Assembly: GCF_900112225.1 (NCBI RefSeq)
Contig: NZ_FOLD01000014.1
Span: forward strand, 23,454 to 87,453
DNA length: 64,000 nucleotides
Reading direction: 5' to 3'
Origin: Massilia yuzhufengensis
GTDB taxonomy: Bacteria > Pseudomonadota > Gammaproteobacteria > Burkholderiales > Burkholderiaceae_D
Shown here in pieces: positions 28,539 through 37,373 of this stretch. Numbering within the stretch: the stretch's first letter is position 1; each line of letters starts with the position of its first letter. The translations under genes were made by a program, and so were the position numbers. The notes beneath the pieces were generated by a model. That model did not search any database and was not told the origin of the DNA. It saw only the letters and a list, made by a program, of their open reading frames with translations.

Positions 28539-28997
28539 ATGCCCCACAAGATCCCCGAATCGGTCCTGGTCGTCATCTACACTCCCGCCCTGGAAGTGCT
28601 GCTGATCGAGCGCGCCGACCGTCCGGAGTTCTGGCAATCGGTCACCGGCTCGCTCGACGCGCCTGACGAGCCCCTGCTGCACACCGCCACCCGCGAACTG
28701 TTCGAGGAAACCGGCATCCAGGCCGACGGAGAGCGCATTTGCCTGCTCGACTGGCAGATGGCCAACATCTACGAGATCTACCCGGTCTGGCGCCACCGCT
28801 ACGCGCCCGGCGTCACCCATAACACGGAACACGTGTTCTCGGTCTGCGTGCCGCGCGATATCCCGATTGTCCTGAGCCCGCGCGAACACACCCGCTTCGC
28901 CTGGCTGCCTTACCTGGAAGCGGCCGACCGCTGTTTCTCGTCGTCCAACGCGGAAGCCATCCTCCAGCTGCCACGCCAGCTCGCCCCATCAGCCTGA
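28539..28997 (+). CDS. nudB: dihydroneopterin triphosphate diphosphatase (NudB-like)
   Basis: The start is taken at 28539 to match the NudB N-terminus (MPHKIPESVLVVIYTPALEV); an ATG at 28512 would add nine residues. The 152-aa product has a Nudix box TGSLDAPDEPLLHTATREL then FEETGI, with one extra residue between the Gly and the first Glu. NudB removes pyrophosphate from dihydroneopterin triphosphate in folate synthesis. It directly follows aspS, as in many betaproteobacteria. Length fits E. coli NudB (150 aa). Confidence 0.88.
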   Translation: MPHKIPESVLVVIYTPALEVLLIERADRPEFWQSVTGSLDAPDEPLLHTATRELFEETGIQADGERICLLDWQMANIYEIYPVWRHRYAPGVTHNTEHVFSVCVPRDIPIVLSPREHTRFAWLPYLEAADRCFSSSNAEAILQLPRQLAPSA

Positions 28998-29358
28998 GGA
29001 TTTATCCACCGTGGATAAATTTCCTGAGGTGAATAAAATTCTGTTAGGAAACATTGTTGTAGTAGTTCGACAACGTCCCTGAAAATCCTTCTCGGCGAAC
29101 GCTAGTTCTTCTTTTGCCCGTTTTCTGTGCGATACCACGTATTTTCGGGCTAACTGTAGAGTAAATACACCAAAATTTGCCACAGAATCCCTGTTTTGAC
29201 ATGTTTATATGTCAAATAATTGGCCATGGGAAATTCGGTTATTTCATAATGCACAATACATTCATCGTTTGACAGCCGATGAGTCTGTGTCATATCTTGC
29301 TTGAGCCGGTGTAGGAATCCGCCGACTTAAATCCATCCAGATAACAAGGGAGAATCAC
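28998..29358. other. AT-rich intergenic region with palindromes
   Basis: A 361-base gap far more AT-rich than its surroundings. It has a 21-base palindrome at 29000-29020, a smaller one (TTGACAT-N6-ATGTCAA) at 29196-29215, and a TGTAGGAA motif at 29310-29317. No gene is credible here. It is probably the regulatory region of the small gene at 29359. Confidence 0.55.
29000..29020. promoter_or_regulatory. palindrome of two DnaA-box-like sequences
   Basis: ATTTATCCAC-C-GTGGATAAAT, a perfect 10+1+10 inverted repeat. Each arm carries TTATCCAC, eight of the nine bases of the DnaA box. It starts 3 bases after the nudB stop, so a 3'-end hairpin is the simpler alternative. Confidence 0.4.
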
Positions 29359-29562
29359 ATGGACCAAGCACTGCATCAGGATGCTTATGTCAAGGAAATC
29401 AGTATTGGCAATGGCTGCATCCACGTCGAACTGTTTTCGGGACTTTGCCTGTCCGGTCCCCTGCGCGGAAGGGAAGAAGCAGCGCCGAAGACCGACCGTC
29501 CCCGCAAGATGATCGTCAGCGGCCATGAGGGCATGGTCGGCGAGGCCCTGGGAATGCGCTAA
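29359..29562 (+). CDS. small hypothetical protein
   Basis: A 67-aa protein beginning MDQALHQDAYVKEISIGNGC. A good ribosome-binding site (AAGGGAG) stands before the ATG, and a long AT-rich regulatory-looking region lies upstream. I recognise no family and no signal peptide or membrane segment. The N-terminal half (about 10-32) could form beta strands (VKEISIGNGCIHVELFSGLC), and the C-terminal half is basic then acidic. It stands alone between nudB and an EEP-family gene. An antisense frame over the same bases lacks these signals. Confidence 0.55.
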   Translation: MDQALHQDAYVKEISIGNGCIHVELFSGLCLSGPLRGREEAAPKTDRPRKMIVSGHEGMVGEALGMR

Positions 29563-29653
29563 GCCTTGCGGGTCGCAGTACCCGATTGCCCGGCAGCGCA
29601 CGATTGGGCCCGGTTCCACAAGGACGGTTGCCCGATGCGGTTAGAATGTTCCC

Positions 29654-30463
29654 ATGAAGATTCGTGTAGCTACCTACAACATTCACAAAGGCGTCTCGTC
29701 ACTACGCAGTACGCCCCGGGTGATCGCACTCAAGAAAGCCATTGGCGAATTCCACGCCGAGGTGGTGTTCCTGCAAGAGGTCCAGGGACGGCATGACCGC
29801 TTCCAGGCCCGCTACGGCAAGGAAGACACGGCCCACCGGCACTGGCCGGAAACCGCCCAGTACGATTACTTCAAGGGTGAAAAGCACCACAGTGCCTACG
29901 GCATGAACGCCGTGTACGACCACGGCCACCATGGCAATGCACTGCTCAGTACTTTCCCAATCGAAAATTCCCACAACCACGACGTGTCGGATCACGCCTA
30001 CGAACAGCGCGGGATTCTTCATTGTGTCCTGGAAACCCCAGCCGGTCGCGTGCATTGCTATGTTGTCCACCTGGGCCTGTTCGAAGGCAGCCGGGGGCGC
30101 CAGACCCTGTCCCTGATCGAAGCCGTCAATGCCTCGTCCAACGGCGAGCCGGTAATCATCGCCGGCGACTTCAACGACTGGCGCAATACCCTCAGCGACC
30201 GGCTGCGCAATGCGCTCGGCGTGGTGGAGGTGTTCGACGAGCTGGGACCCAAGTCCGCCATGGGCGACATGGTGCGCAGCTGGGCCGGCCGGGCGCCGCG
30301 CCTGGCGCCGGCGCGCACCTTCCCGGCCATGCTGCCGTGGTTCCGCCTCGACCGCATCTACGTGCGCGGCTTCAAGGTCGACAACGCCCAGGTGATGCAC
30401 GGCCCGCTGTGGGCCAAGCTGTCCGACCACGCACCGATCGTGGCGGAACTCCAGCTGTCGTAG
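29654..30463 (+). CDS. endonuclease/exonuclease/phosphatase (EEP) family protein
   Basis: A 269-aa EEP-fold hydrolase beginning MKIRVATYNIHKGVSSLRST. Metal-site motifs are visible: TYNIHKG, VVFLQEVQG (Glu), VIIAGDFNDWR (Asp and Asn), and FRLDRIYVRG plus LSDHAPIVAEL (Asp-His). Relatives cleave phosphodiesters in nucleic acids or phospholipids, and the substrate is not clear. It ends 5 bases before clsB. This pairing with a cardiolipin synthase suggests a lipid-related role and is common in betaproteobacteria. Confidence 0.9.
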   Translation: MKIRVATYNIHKGVSSLRSTPRVIALKKAIGEFHAEVVFLQEVQGRHDRFQARYGKEDTAHRHWPETAQYDYFKGEKHHSAYGMNAVYDHGHHGNALLSTFPIENSHNHDVSDHAYEQRGILHCVLETPAGRVHCYVVHLGLFEGSRGRQTLSLIEAVNASSNGEPVIIAGDFNDWRNTLSDRLRNALGVVEVFDELGPKSAMGDMVRSWAGRAPRLAPARTFPAMLPWFRLDRIYVRGFKVDNAQVMHGPLWAKLSDHAPIVAELQLS

Positions 30464-30468
30464 CGTCC

Positions 30469-31629
30469 ATGCGCCACGTCAGCTTTGTAGACAACAACGA
30501 CGTCACCCTGCTGGAAAGCGGCACCGCCTTTTTCCCCGCTCTGATCGCGGCGCTGGACGCGGCAGCCTACGACGTCCTGTTCGAAACCTATATCTTTGCC
30601 GAGGACGACACCGGCCACGCCGTGCGCGATGCCCTCATTCGCGCCGAGCGGCGCGGCGTGAAGGTGCGGGTGCTGGTCGACTGGATCGGCACCGAGCACC
30701 GGCCTGCGGCGCGCCTTGGGGCCGCGTTCGCCGCGGCCGGGGTCCAGTACCGGGTCTTCAATCCCTGGTGCAAGCGCGGCATCGCCCGTTCGCACCGCAA
30801 GATCGTGGTGATCGACCGCGAAGTCGCTTTCGTCGGCGGCATCAACATCAACGACGACTGGCTGTGCGACCACGCCGAACACAAGCGCCTGCCGGCGCCG
30901 CGCTGGGATTTCACGGTGCAGGTACGCGGCCCGCTGGTGGCCCAGATCCACGACGAAGCGCAAGGCCAGTGGCTGCGCGCCGGCCGCCTGGGCCTGAAGC
31001 AGCGCATCGAGCTGTTCAAGGAAATGCGCAAGGAGCCACCGCAATCCTGCCAGTACCCCGCGCGCGCAGCCTTCGTCGTACGCGACAACCTGCGCAACCG
31101 CAGCACCATCCAGCGCGCCTACCTGCAGGCCCTCGGCCGCGCCAGGCACAGCGTGCTGCTGGCCACGCCGTACTTCGCCCCCGGCCGCAAGTTCCGCAAG
31201 GCGCTGGCGCATGCGGCGCAGCGCGGGGTCGACGTGACCCTGTTGATCGGGGTAGGGGAGTTCTACATCCAGGACGCGGTGGCGCATTCCTTCTACCCGA
31301 AGCTGCTGCTTGATGGCATCAAGGTGGTCGAGTACCGCAAGACCCAGCTGCATGCCAAGGTCGCGGTGGTCGACGACGACTGGGCCACGGTCGGTTCCAG
31401 CAACTGCGACGGGCTGTCGCTGTTCCTGAACCAGGAAGCCAACGTGGTCGTCCTCGACGAAAAATTCGCCGCCTCGATGCGCGCCCACATCGAGCGCGGC
31501 ATCGCCGACGGCGTTCCTGTCTGCGCCGAGGAATTCGCCCACGTCGGCTGGCTGAAACGTGCGAGCTACGGCGCGGCCTACCTGCTGTATAAACTGGTGA
31601 TGCGGGTCTTCGCCATCGGCTACGCCTGA
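30469..31629 (+). CDS. clsB: cardiolipin synthase ClsB-like
   Basis: A 386-aa phospholipase D superfamily protein from the ATG at 30469. Two HKD motifs are intact: HRKIVVIDREVAFVGGIN (near residue 110) and HAKVAVVDDDWATVGSSN (near 295). It lacks the N-terminal membrane helices of ClsA, as ClsB does, and ends with a hydrophobic segment (AAYLLYKLVMRVFAIGY). ClsB joins two phosphatidylglycerols, or transfers a phosphatidyl group, to make cardiolipin at the inner membrane. It is probably cotranscribed with the preceding EEP gene. Confidence 0.9.
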   Translation: MRHVSFVDNNDVTLLESGTAFFPALIAALDAAAYDVLFETYIFAEDDTGHAVRDALIRAERRGVKVRVLVDWIGTEHRPAARLGAAFAAAGVQYRVFNPWCKRGIARSHRKIVVIDREVAFVGGININDDWLCDHAEHKRLPAPRWDFTVQVRGPLVAQIHDEAQGQWLRAGRLGLKQRIELFKEMRKEPPQSCQYPARAAFVVRDNLRNRSTIQRAYLQALGRARHSVLLATPYFAPGRKFRKALAHAAQRGVDVTLLIGVGEFYIQDAVAHSFYPKLLLDGIKVVEYRKTQLHAKVAVVDDDWATVGSSNCDGLSLFLNQEANVVVLDEKFAASMRAHIERGIADGVPVCAEEFAHVGWLKRASYGAAYLLYKLVMRVFAIGYA

Positions 31630-31651
31630 CCGGACTGATTGAGGAAACACC

Positions 31652-32032
31652 ATGGAAGACAACAACGTACGACTCGACAAATGGCTGTGGGCGGCCCGCT
31701 TCTTCAAGACGCGCTCGCTGGCCACCGACGCCATCGACCGCGGCCGCGTGCGCATCGACGGCGAACCGGTCAAGCCTTCGCGCAACGTGAAGGTGAACGA
31801 CAAGCTGGTCATCGACAACGGCTCGGACCGCTGGGAAGTCATCGTCGCCGCCATCTCCGACAAGCGCGGCCCCGCCCCGGTGGCGCGCGAGCTGTACTTC
31901 GAAACCGAAGAAAGCATCGCCAAACGCGAAAACGACAAGACCGCCCGCCGCCTGTTCCCGGAACCGAGCCTGGACATCAAGGGCCGCCCCACCAAGCGCG
32001 ACCGCCGCGCCATCGAAAAAGCCGGCTCATAA
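31652..32032 (+). CDS. S4-domain RNA-binding protein, Hsp15-like
   Basis: A 126-aa protein with a GAGGAAACACC ribosome-binding site. It opens with an S4 domain (VRLDKWLWAARFFKTRSLAT then DAIDRGRVRIDGEPVKPSRN), the hallmark of Hsp15/HslR. It ends in a basic tail (GRPTKRDRRAIEKAGS). Hsp15 rescues stalled 50S subunits carrying a nascent chain after heat shock. Length is close to E. coli HslR (133 aa). It follows clsB by 22 bases and is followed by a REP-like element. Confidence 0.92.
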   Translation: MEDNNVRLDKWLWAARFFKTRSLATDAIDRGRVRIDGEPVKPSRNVKVNDKLVIDNGSDRWEVIVAAISDKRGPAPVARELYFETEESIAKRENDKTARRLFPEPSLDIKGRPTKRDRRAIEKAGS

Positions 32033-32041
32033 ATTTTGGCT

Positions 32042-32137
32042 AACTTCGGGGTCAGGTCTGACATTTGGACACGACCTCAGCCCTAGGGCGCCGTTATGGT
32101 CGAGACCGTGTCCGATTGTCAGACCTGACCCCGAAGT
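32042..32137. repeat. REP-like palindrome, copy 2
   Basis: A 96-base element with outer arms AACTTCGGGGTCAGGTCTGA and TCAGACCTGACCCCGAAGT, and inner GGACACG / CGTGTCC. The outer parts match 25162-25250 almost base for base, while the centre differs. It starts 9 bases after the Hsp15-like stop. Confidence 0.8.
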
Positions 32138-32286
32138 GAAAACAAGCGCACGACCGGTCAAAAATGGGGTACCTTTACATCTGCGACAACGTTGTTCGGG
32201 CCAAAACCCGCCGCGAACGTCCTGCAGGCGGTTTTCTCCACCTGCCGTTGTCTCGCATCAATAGAATTTCGCCTCTAAGTTCCCGT

Positions 32287-32314
32287 TTGACATTTCACGC
32301 CTGGTAGATAATAG
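32287..32314 (+). promoter_or_regulatory. putative promoter of the TetR gene
   Basis: TTGACA (32287-32292) and TAATAG (32309-32314) with a 16-base spacer. The first is a perfect -35; the start codon lies about 57 bases after the -10. Confidence 0.45.
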
Positions 32315-32371
32315 TACGAGCGTTCGGATTTTTTCGATTCAGGGGCCGTTATCACTACTTCAGCTAAATTC

Positions 32372-32986
32372 ATGCGCAAGGGCGAACTCACGCGGGCGGC
32401 GATTCTCGACGTGGCGCTGGAGCTATCGAGCCGCGACGGCTTGGAAGGCCTGACCATCGGCCTGCTGGCAGACCGGATGAACATGAGCAAATCCGGCGTC
32501 TTCGCGCACTTTGGTTCGCGCGAAGACCTGCAGCTGGAAGTGGTCAAGCTCTACCACCACCGCTTCGAGCAAGAAGTCTTCTTCCCCAGCGTGCGCGAGC
32601 CGCGCGGCCTGCCGCGCCTGGAGTCGATGTTCGACCGCTGGCTCAAGCGCGTGTCGGTCGAGATCGCGTCGGGCTGTATCTATATCAGCGGCGCCGTCGA
32701 GTACGACGACCGCCCCGGCCCGATCCGCGAGGAGCTGGTGAAGATGGTGCAGGCCTGGCAGGGCGCGCTGCAGCGCAGCGCGCGCCAGGCGATCGAAGCG
32801 GGCGACCTGCGCGCCGACACCGACGCCGACCAGCTGGTCTACGAGATGTATGGGCTGATCCTGGCCCTGCACCACGACGCGCGTTTCCTGCGCATGCCCG
32901 GATCGGTCGAGCGGGCGCGTCGCGGCTTCGAGCGGCTCATCGAGAATTATCGCAATCCCACGCCGCAAGGCAGCCCGGCGCAGTAA
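32372..32986 (+). CDS. TetR/AcrR family transcriptional regulator
   Basis: A 204-aa protein. The N-terminal HTH (about residues 1-50) reads LTRAAILDVALELSSRDGLE then IGLLADRMNMSKSGVFAHFG. The ligand domain carries a TetR_C_6/YvdT-like region. In proteobacteria similar regulators next to acyl-CoA dehydrogenase genes respond to acyl-CoAs (FadR/PsrA type). It lies 51 bases before the acyl-CoA dehydrogenase gene, so autoregulation and control of the beta-oxidation run are likely but not shown. Confidence 0.92.
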   Translation: MRKGELTRAAILDVALELSSRDGLEGLTIGLLADRMNMSKSGVFAHFGSREDLQLEVVKLYHHRFEQEVFFPSVREPRGLPRLESMFDRWLKRVSVEIASGCIYISGAVEYDDRPGPIREELVKMVQAWQGALQRSARQAIEAGDLRADTDADQLVYEMYGLILALHHDARFLRMPGSVERARRGFERLIENYRNPTPQGSPAQ

Positions 32987-33037
32987 CACGCTGCGCCGAC
33001 AGTCAAACAACACATCACCTTCGTTCAGGAGAAAACC

Positions 33038-34828
33038 ATGGGTCAGTACGTCGCGCCAATCCGGGATATGCAGTTCGTTCTGCACGAATTCCTCAACGTC
33101 AGCGAAGAGTTCAAGAACCTGCCTGCCTACCAGGAAATCGACGCCGACATCATCAACCAGGTCCTGGAAGAAGGTGCGAAGTTCACGCAGGAAGTGCTGT
33201 TCCCGCTGAACCATTCGGGCGACCGCGAGGGCTGCCATTTCGACGCCGCCACCAAGGCCGTCACCACGCCGAAGGGTTTCAAGGAAGCGTATAAACAGTA
33301 TGTCGAAGGCGGCTGGGCCGCGCTGGCGTGCGATCCGGAATACGGCGGCCAGGGCCTGCCGGTCTCGCTGAACAACTCGTTCTACGAGATGCTGAACTCG
33401 TCGAACCAGGCATGGACCATGTACCCGGGCCTGTCGCACGGCGCCTACGAGTGCCTGAAAGAACACGGCACCGACGAGCAGAAGAAGCTGTTCCTGCCCA
33501 AGCTGGTCTCGGGCGAGTGGACCGGCACCATGTGCCTGACCGAAGCGCACTGCGGCACCGACCTGGGCATGCTGCGCTCGAAAGCCGAGCCGCAGCTTGA
33601 TGGCACCTACAAGATCAGCGGCTCGAAGATCTTCATCTCGGCCGGCGAACACGATATGTCGGAAAACATCGTCCACCTGGTGCTGGCGCGCCTGCCGGAC
33701 GCACCGGAAGGCTCGAAAGGCATCTCGCTGTTCCTGGTGCCGAAGTTCATGGTCAACGCCGACGGCTCGCTGGGCGAGCGTAACGGCATCGCCTGCGGCG
33801 CCATCGAAGAAAAAATGGGCATCCACGCCAACTCCACCTGCCAGATGAACCTGGACGGCGCGGTCGGCACCCTGATCGGCCAGCCGCACAAGGGCCTGCA
33901 GGCGATGTTCGTGTTCATGAACGCGGCCCGCCTGGGCGTGGGCATGCAGTCGCTCGGCCTGACCGAAGTGGCTTACCAGAACGCGCTGGTGTACGCGAAA
34001 GACCGCATCCAGATGCGTTCGCTGTCGGGCCCGAAAGCCCCCGACAAGCCGGCCGACCCGATCATCGTGCACCCGGACGTGCGCCGCATGCTGCTGACCG
34101 CGAAAGCGTTTGCCGAAGGCGGGCGCGCACTGACCTCGTACATCGCGCTGCAGATCGACCGCGAACTGAACCACCCTGACGAAGAAGTGCGCAAGGAAGC
34201 CGCCGGCGAAGTCGCGCTGCTCACGCCGATCGTCAAGGCCTTCATCACCGACAACGGCTGGATCGCGACCTCGGAAGCGATGCAGGTCTACGGCGGCCAC
34301 GGCTACATCAGCGAATGGGGCATGGAGCAGTACGTGCGCGACGCACGCATCAACATGATCTACGAAGGCACCAACACCGTGCAGTCGCTCGACCTGCTGG
34401 GCCGGAAGATCCTGATGGACAACGGCGCCAAGCTGCGCGCCTTCGGCGAGAAGATCAAGGCCTTCGTGGAAGAGAACGGCCTGGACGAGTCGATGTCCGA
34501 ATTCGTCACCCCGCTGGGCGAGCTCGGCGAGAAGGTCACCAAGCTGACCATGGAAATCGGCATGAAGGCCTTCCAGAACCCGGACGAAGTCGGCGCCGCC
34601 GCCGTGCCTTACCTGCGTGTGGTCGGCCACCTGGTGTTCAGCTACTTCTTCGCGCAGATGGCGAAGATCGCACTCAGCAAGCAGGACTCCGATGACAAGT
34701 TCTACGTGGCCAAGCTGCACACCGCGCGCTTCTACTTTGCCCGCCTGTACCCGGAGACCGCGATGCTGATTCGCCAGGCACGTTCGGGTTCGGCGAACCT
34801 GCTGGCGATGGACGTCGAGCTGTTCTAA
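33038..34828 (+). CDS. acyl-CoA dehydrogenase with C-terminal extension
   Basis: A 596-aa protein with CAGGAGA before the ATG. It has the acyl-CoA dehydrogenase order: N-terminal helical domain, middle beta domain (MCLTEAHCGTDLGMLRSKAE, FISAGEHDM) and C-terminal helical domain with MQVYGGHGYISEWGMEQYVR and IYEGTNTVQSLDL. The C-terminal extension of about 120 residues (FADE_AidB-like tail) is usual for 590-600-aa members. It does the first FAD-dependent step of beta-oxidation, passing electrons to ETF. It heads the cluster that continues with the HAD/ECH fusion, thiolase and hydratase. Confidence 0.94.
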   Translation: MGQYVAPIRDMQFVLHEFLNVSEEFKNLPAYQEIDADIINQVLEEGAKFTQEVLFPLNHSGDREGCHFDAATKAVTTPKGFKEAYKQYVEGGWAALACDPEYGGQGLPVSLNNSFYEMLNSSNQAWTMYPGLSHGAYECLKEHGTDEQKKLFLPKLVSGEWTGTMCLTEAHCGTDLGMLRSKAEPQLDGTYKISGSKIFISAGEHDMSENIVHLVLARLPDAPEGSKGISLFLVPKFMVNADGSLGERNGIACGAIEEKMGIHANSTCQMNLDGAVGTLIGQPHKGLQAMFVFMNAARLGVGMQSLGLTEVAYQNALVYAKDRIQMRSLSGPKAPDKPADPIIVHPDVRRMLLTAKAFAEGGRALTSYIALQIDRELNHPDEEVRKEAAGEVALLTPIVKAFITDNGWIATSEAMQVYGGHGYISEWGMEQYVRDARINMIYEGTNTVQSLDLLGRKILMDNGAKLRAFGEKIKAFVEENGLDESMSEFVTPLGELGEKVTKLTMEIGMKAFQNPDEVGAAAVPYLRVVGHLVFSYFFAQMAKIALSKQDSDDKFYVAKLHTARFYFARLYPETAMLIRQARSGSANLLAMDVELF

Positions 34829-34846
34829 CCAACCCATCACGTAACA

Positions 34847-34926
34847 ACCGTCGTACCGGCGAAGGCCGGTACCCAGGTTCGCGGCTTATCGCCAAACTTG
34901 GGTTCCGGCCTGCGCCGGAACGACGG
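34847..34926. repeat. paired CCGGCGAAGGCCGG-type palindromes
   Basis: CGTCGTACCGGCGAAGGCCGGTACCC and the inverted GGTTCCGGCCTGCGCCGGAACGACGG, with AGGTT / AACTT in between. Same family as 1153-1237. It sits between two beta-oxidation genes, so it lies inside a likely transcript. Confidence 0.75.
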
Positions 34927-34950
34927 GCTAACTCTTAGGAAGAGACTTAC

Positions 34951-37347
34951 ATGTCCAATTTCATCGTCAAGAAAGTCGCCGTGCTGGGCGCCGGCGTGAT
35001 GGGGGCGCAGATTGCTGCGCATTGCGTCAACGCCAAGGTCCCGGTCGTGCTGTTCGACCTGCCGGCCAAGGAAGGTCCAAAGAACGGCATCGTCCTGCGC
35101 GCCATCGAGAACCTCAAAAAACTGTCGCCGGCCCCGCTGGGCAACAAGGACGACGCATCCCTGATCGAAGTGGCCAACTACGAGGACAACCTCGACGTGC
35201 TGGCGGGCTGCGACCTGATCATCGAAGCCATCGCCGAGCGCATGGACTGGAAACACGACCTGTACAAGAAGGTCGCCCCGCACATCGCCCCGAACGCGAT
35301 CTTCGCCTCCAATACCTCGGGCCTGTCGATCAACAAGCTGGCCGAAGGTTTCGACGACGAACTGAAGGCGCGCTTCTGCGGCGTCCACTTCTTCAACCCG
35401 CCGCGCTACATGCACCTGGTCGAGCTGATCCCGACCACCGGCACCCGTCCGGAAATCCTCGACCAGCTCGAGACCTTCCTGACCTCGACCCTGGGCAAGG
35501 GTGTCGTGCGCGCCAAGGACACCCCGAACTTCATCGCCAACCGCGTCGGCATCTTCGGCATGCTGGCCACCATCCACGAAGCCGAAAAATTCGGCCTGAG
35601 CGTGGACGTGGTCGACGACCTGACCGGTGCAAAACTGGGCCGCGCCAAGTCCGGCACCTTCCGCACCGCTGACGTCGTGGGCCTGGACACCATGGGCCAT
35701 GTGATCAAGACCATGCAGGACACCCTGCAGGACGATCCGTTCTTCAGCCTGTACAAGACCCCGGACGTGCTGGCCAAGCTGATCGAGAAGGGCGCCCTGG
35801 GCCAGAAAACCGGCGGCGGCTTCTACAAAAAGGTCGGCAAGGAGATCCAGCGCCTCGACTTCGCCACCGGCGAATACGTCGCAGGCGGCGCCAAGGCGGC
35901 CGACATCGTCGCCCGCATCCTGAAAGAGAAAGACCCGGTCAAGAAGTTCAAGGCCATGCGCGAATCGACCAACCCGCAGGCGCAGTTCCTGTGGGCGATC
36001 TTCCGCGACGCCTTCCACTACATCGCCGTGCACCTCGACACCATCGCCGACAATGCGCGCGACATCGACTTCGCGATGCGCTGGGGCTTCGGCTGGAGCG
36101 TCGGCCCGTTCGAGACCTGGCAGGCCGCCGGCTGGTCCCAGATCGCCCAGTGGGTGAAGGAAGACATCGACTCCGGCAAGGCGCTGACCAACGCACCGCT
36201 GCCAGCCTGGGTGTTCGAAGGCCAGGTTGCAGAGAAGGGCGTGCACACCGCCGAAGGCTCGTACTCGGCATCGAAGAACGCCTACGTGCCTGCGTCCGAC
36301 CTGCCGGTCTACCAGCGCCAGCAGTTCCGCGCGAAGGTAGCGGGTTCGGCCACCACCGATCCAAAGACTGCCGGCACCACCGTGTTCGAAGACGAATCCG
36401 TGCGCCTGTGGCACGCGGACGACGAAGTGCTGGTCATCTCGCTCAAGACCAAGATGCACGTCATCGGCGAAGGCGTGGTGAAGGGCCTGCAGCGCGGCAT
36501 GGCGGAAGCCGAAAAAGGCTACAAGGGCCTGGTGATCTGGAATACCGATGCGGCCGAAGGCGGCGCCTTCTCGGCCGGCGCCGACCTGCAGTCGGCCATG
36601 CCGGCCTTCATGATGGGCGGCGCCAAAGCGATGGACCCGATGGTGCGCGACCTGCAGAACGTCTTCATGCAGATGAAGTACTCGAACATCCCGGTCGTGG
36701 CCGCAGTGGCGGGCCTGGCCCTGGGCGGCGGCTGCGAGATGATGCTGCACGCTTCCAAGCGCGTGGCATCGATCGAGTCGTACATTGGTCTCGTTGAAGT
36801 GGGCGTCGGCCTGGTGCCGGCCGGCGGCGGCCTGAAAGAGGCGGCAGTGCGCGCCTTCCTTGAGGCCAAGGGCAACGACATCCTGCAATTCCTGAAGACC
36901 GGCTTCACCAACGCGGCCACCGCGCAGGTATCGAAATCGGCGCTGGAAGCGAAAAGCATGGGCTACCTGAAGGAAGACGACGTCATCGTCTTCAACCCGT
37001 ACGAGCTGCTGCACGTGGCGAAAACCACCGCGCGCGCCATGTTCGACGCCGGCTACCGCGCACCAATGCGCCGCCCGATTACCGTCACCGGCCGCTACGG
37101 CTGGGCGACGATCCGTGGCCAGCTGGTCAACATGCGCGACGGCGGCTTCATCTCGGCCCACGACTACAAGCTGGGCGACATGATCGCCGAGATCGTGAGC
37201 GGCGGCGACGTCGACCAGGGCAGCGTGGTGTCCGAACAGTGGCTGCTCGACATGGAGCGCAAGGCCTTCATCGAACTGCTGGGCAACCCGAAGACGCAAG
37301 AGCGGATCATGGGCATGATGCAGACCGGTAAACCAGTCCGTAACTAA
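34951..37347 (+). CDS. 3-hydroxyacyl-CoA dehydrogenase / enoyl-CoA hydratase fusion
   Basis: A 798-aa bifunctional enzyme with the order reversed relative to FadB/FadJ. The NAD-binding 3-hydroxyacyl-CoA dehydrogenase is N-terminal (VAVLGAGVMGAQ, residues 9-20; HFFNPPRYMHLVELIPT). The enoyl-CoA hydratase (crotonase) is C-terminal (FSAGADLQSAMPAF; GLALGGGCEMMLHASKR). It does the second and third steps of beta-oxidation. The start has a TAGGAAGAG ribosome-binding site. It is followed after 26 bases by the thiolase, so the three steps lie together. Confidence 0.95.
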   Translation: MSNFIVKKVAVLGAGVMGAQIAAHCVNAKVPVVLFDLPAKEGPKNGIVLRAIENLKKLSPAPLGNKDDASLIEVANYEDNLDVLAGCDLIIEAIAERMDWKHDLYKKVAPHIAPNAIFASNTSGLSINKLAEGFDDELKARFCGVHFFNPPRYMHLVELIPTTGTRPEILDQLETFLTSTLGKGVVRAKDTPNFIANRVGIFGMLATIHEAEKFGLSVDVVDDLTGAKLGRAKSGTFRTADVVGLDTMGHVIKTMQDTLQDDPFFSLYKTPDVLAKLIEKGALGQKTGGGFYKKVGKEIQRLDFATGEYVAGGAKAADIVARILKEKDPVKKFKAMRESTNPQAQFLWAIFRDAFHYIAVHLDTIADNARDIDFAMRWGFGWSVGPFETWQAAGWSQIAQWVKEDIDSGKALTNAPLPAWVFEGQVAEKGVHTAEGSYSASKNAYVPASDLPVYQRQQFRAKVAGSATTDPKTAGTTVFEDESVRLWHADDEVLVISLKTKMHVIGEGVVKGLQRGMAEAEKGYKGLVIWNTDAAEGGAFSAGADLQSAMPAFMMGGAKAMDPMVRDLQNVFMQMKYSNIPVVAAVAGLALGGGCEMMLHASKRVASIESYIGLVEVGVGLVPAGGGLKEAAVRAFLEAKGNDILQFLKTGFTNAATAQVSKSALEAKSMGYLKEDDVIVFNPYELLHVAKTTARAMFDAGYRAPMRRPITVTGRYGWATIRGQLVNMRDGGFISAHDYKLGDMIAEIVSGGDVDQGSVVSEQWLLDMERKAFIELLGNPKTQERIMGMMQTGKPVRN

Positions 37348-37373
37348 GCCGCGAACAGAACAGGATTACTGAC

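Noticed and set aside
29281..29310. Sigma-54 promoter before the small gene at 29359
   Set aside because: TGTCATATCTTGCT has the right ends but its spacer is two bases too short and the GG is not kept.
29290..29619. 109-aa minus-strand frame over the small gene at 29359
   Set aside because: No ribosome-binding site and no recognisable product; the plus-strand frame has a good one.
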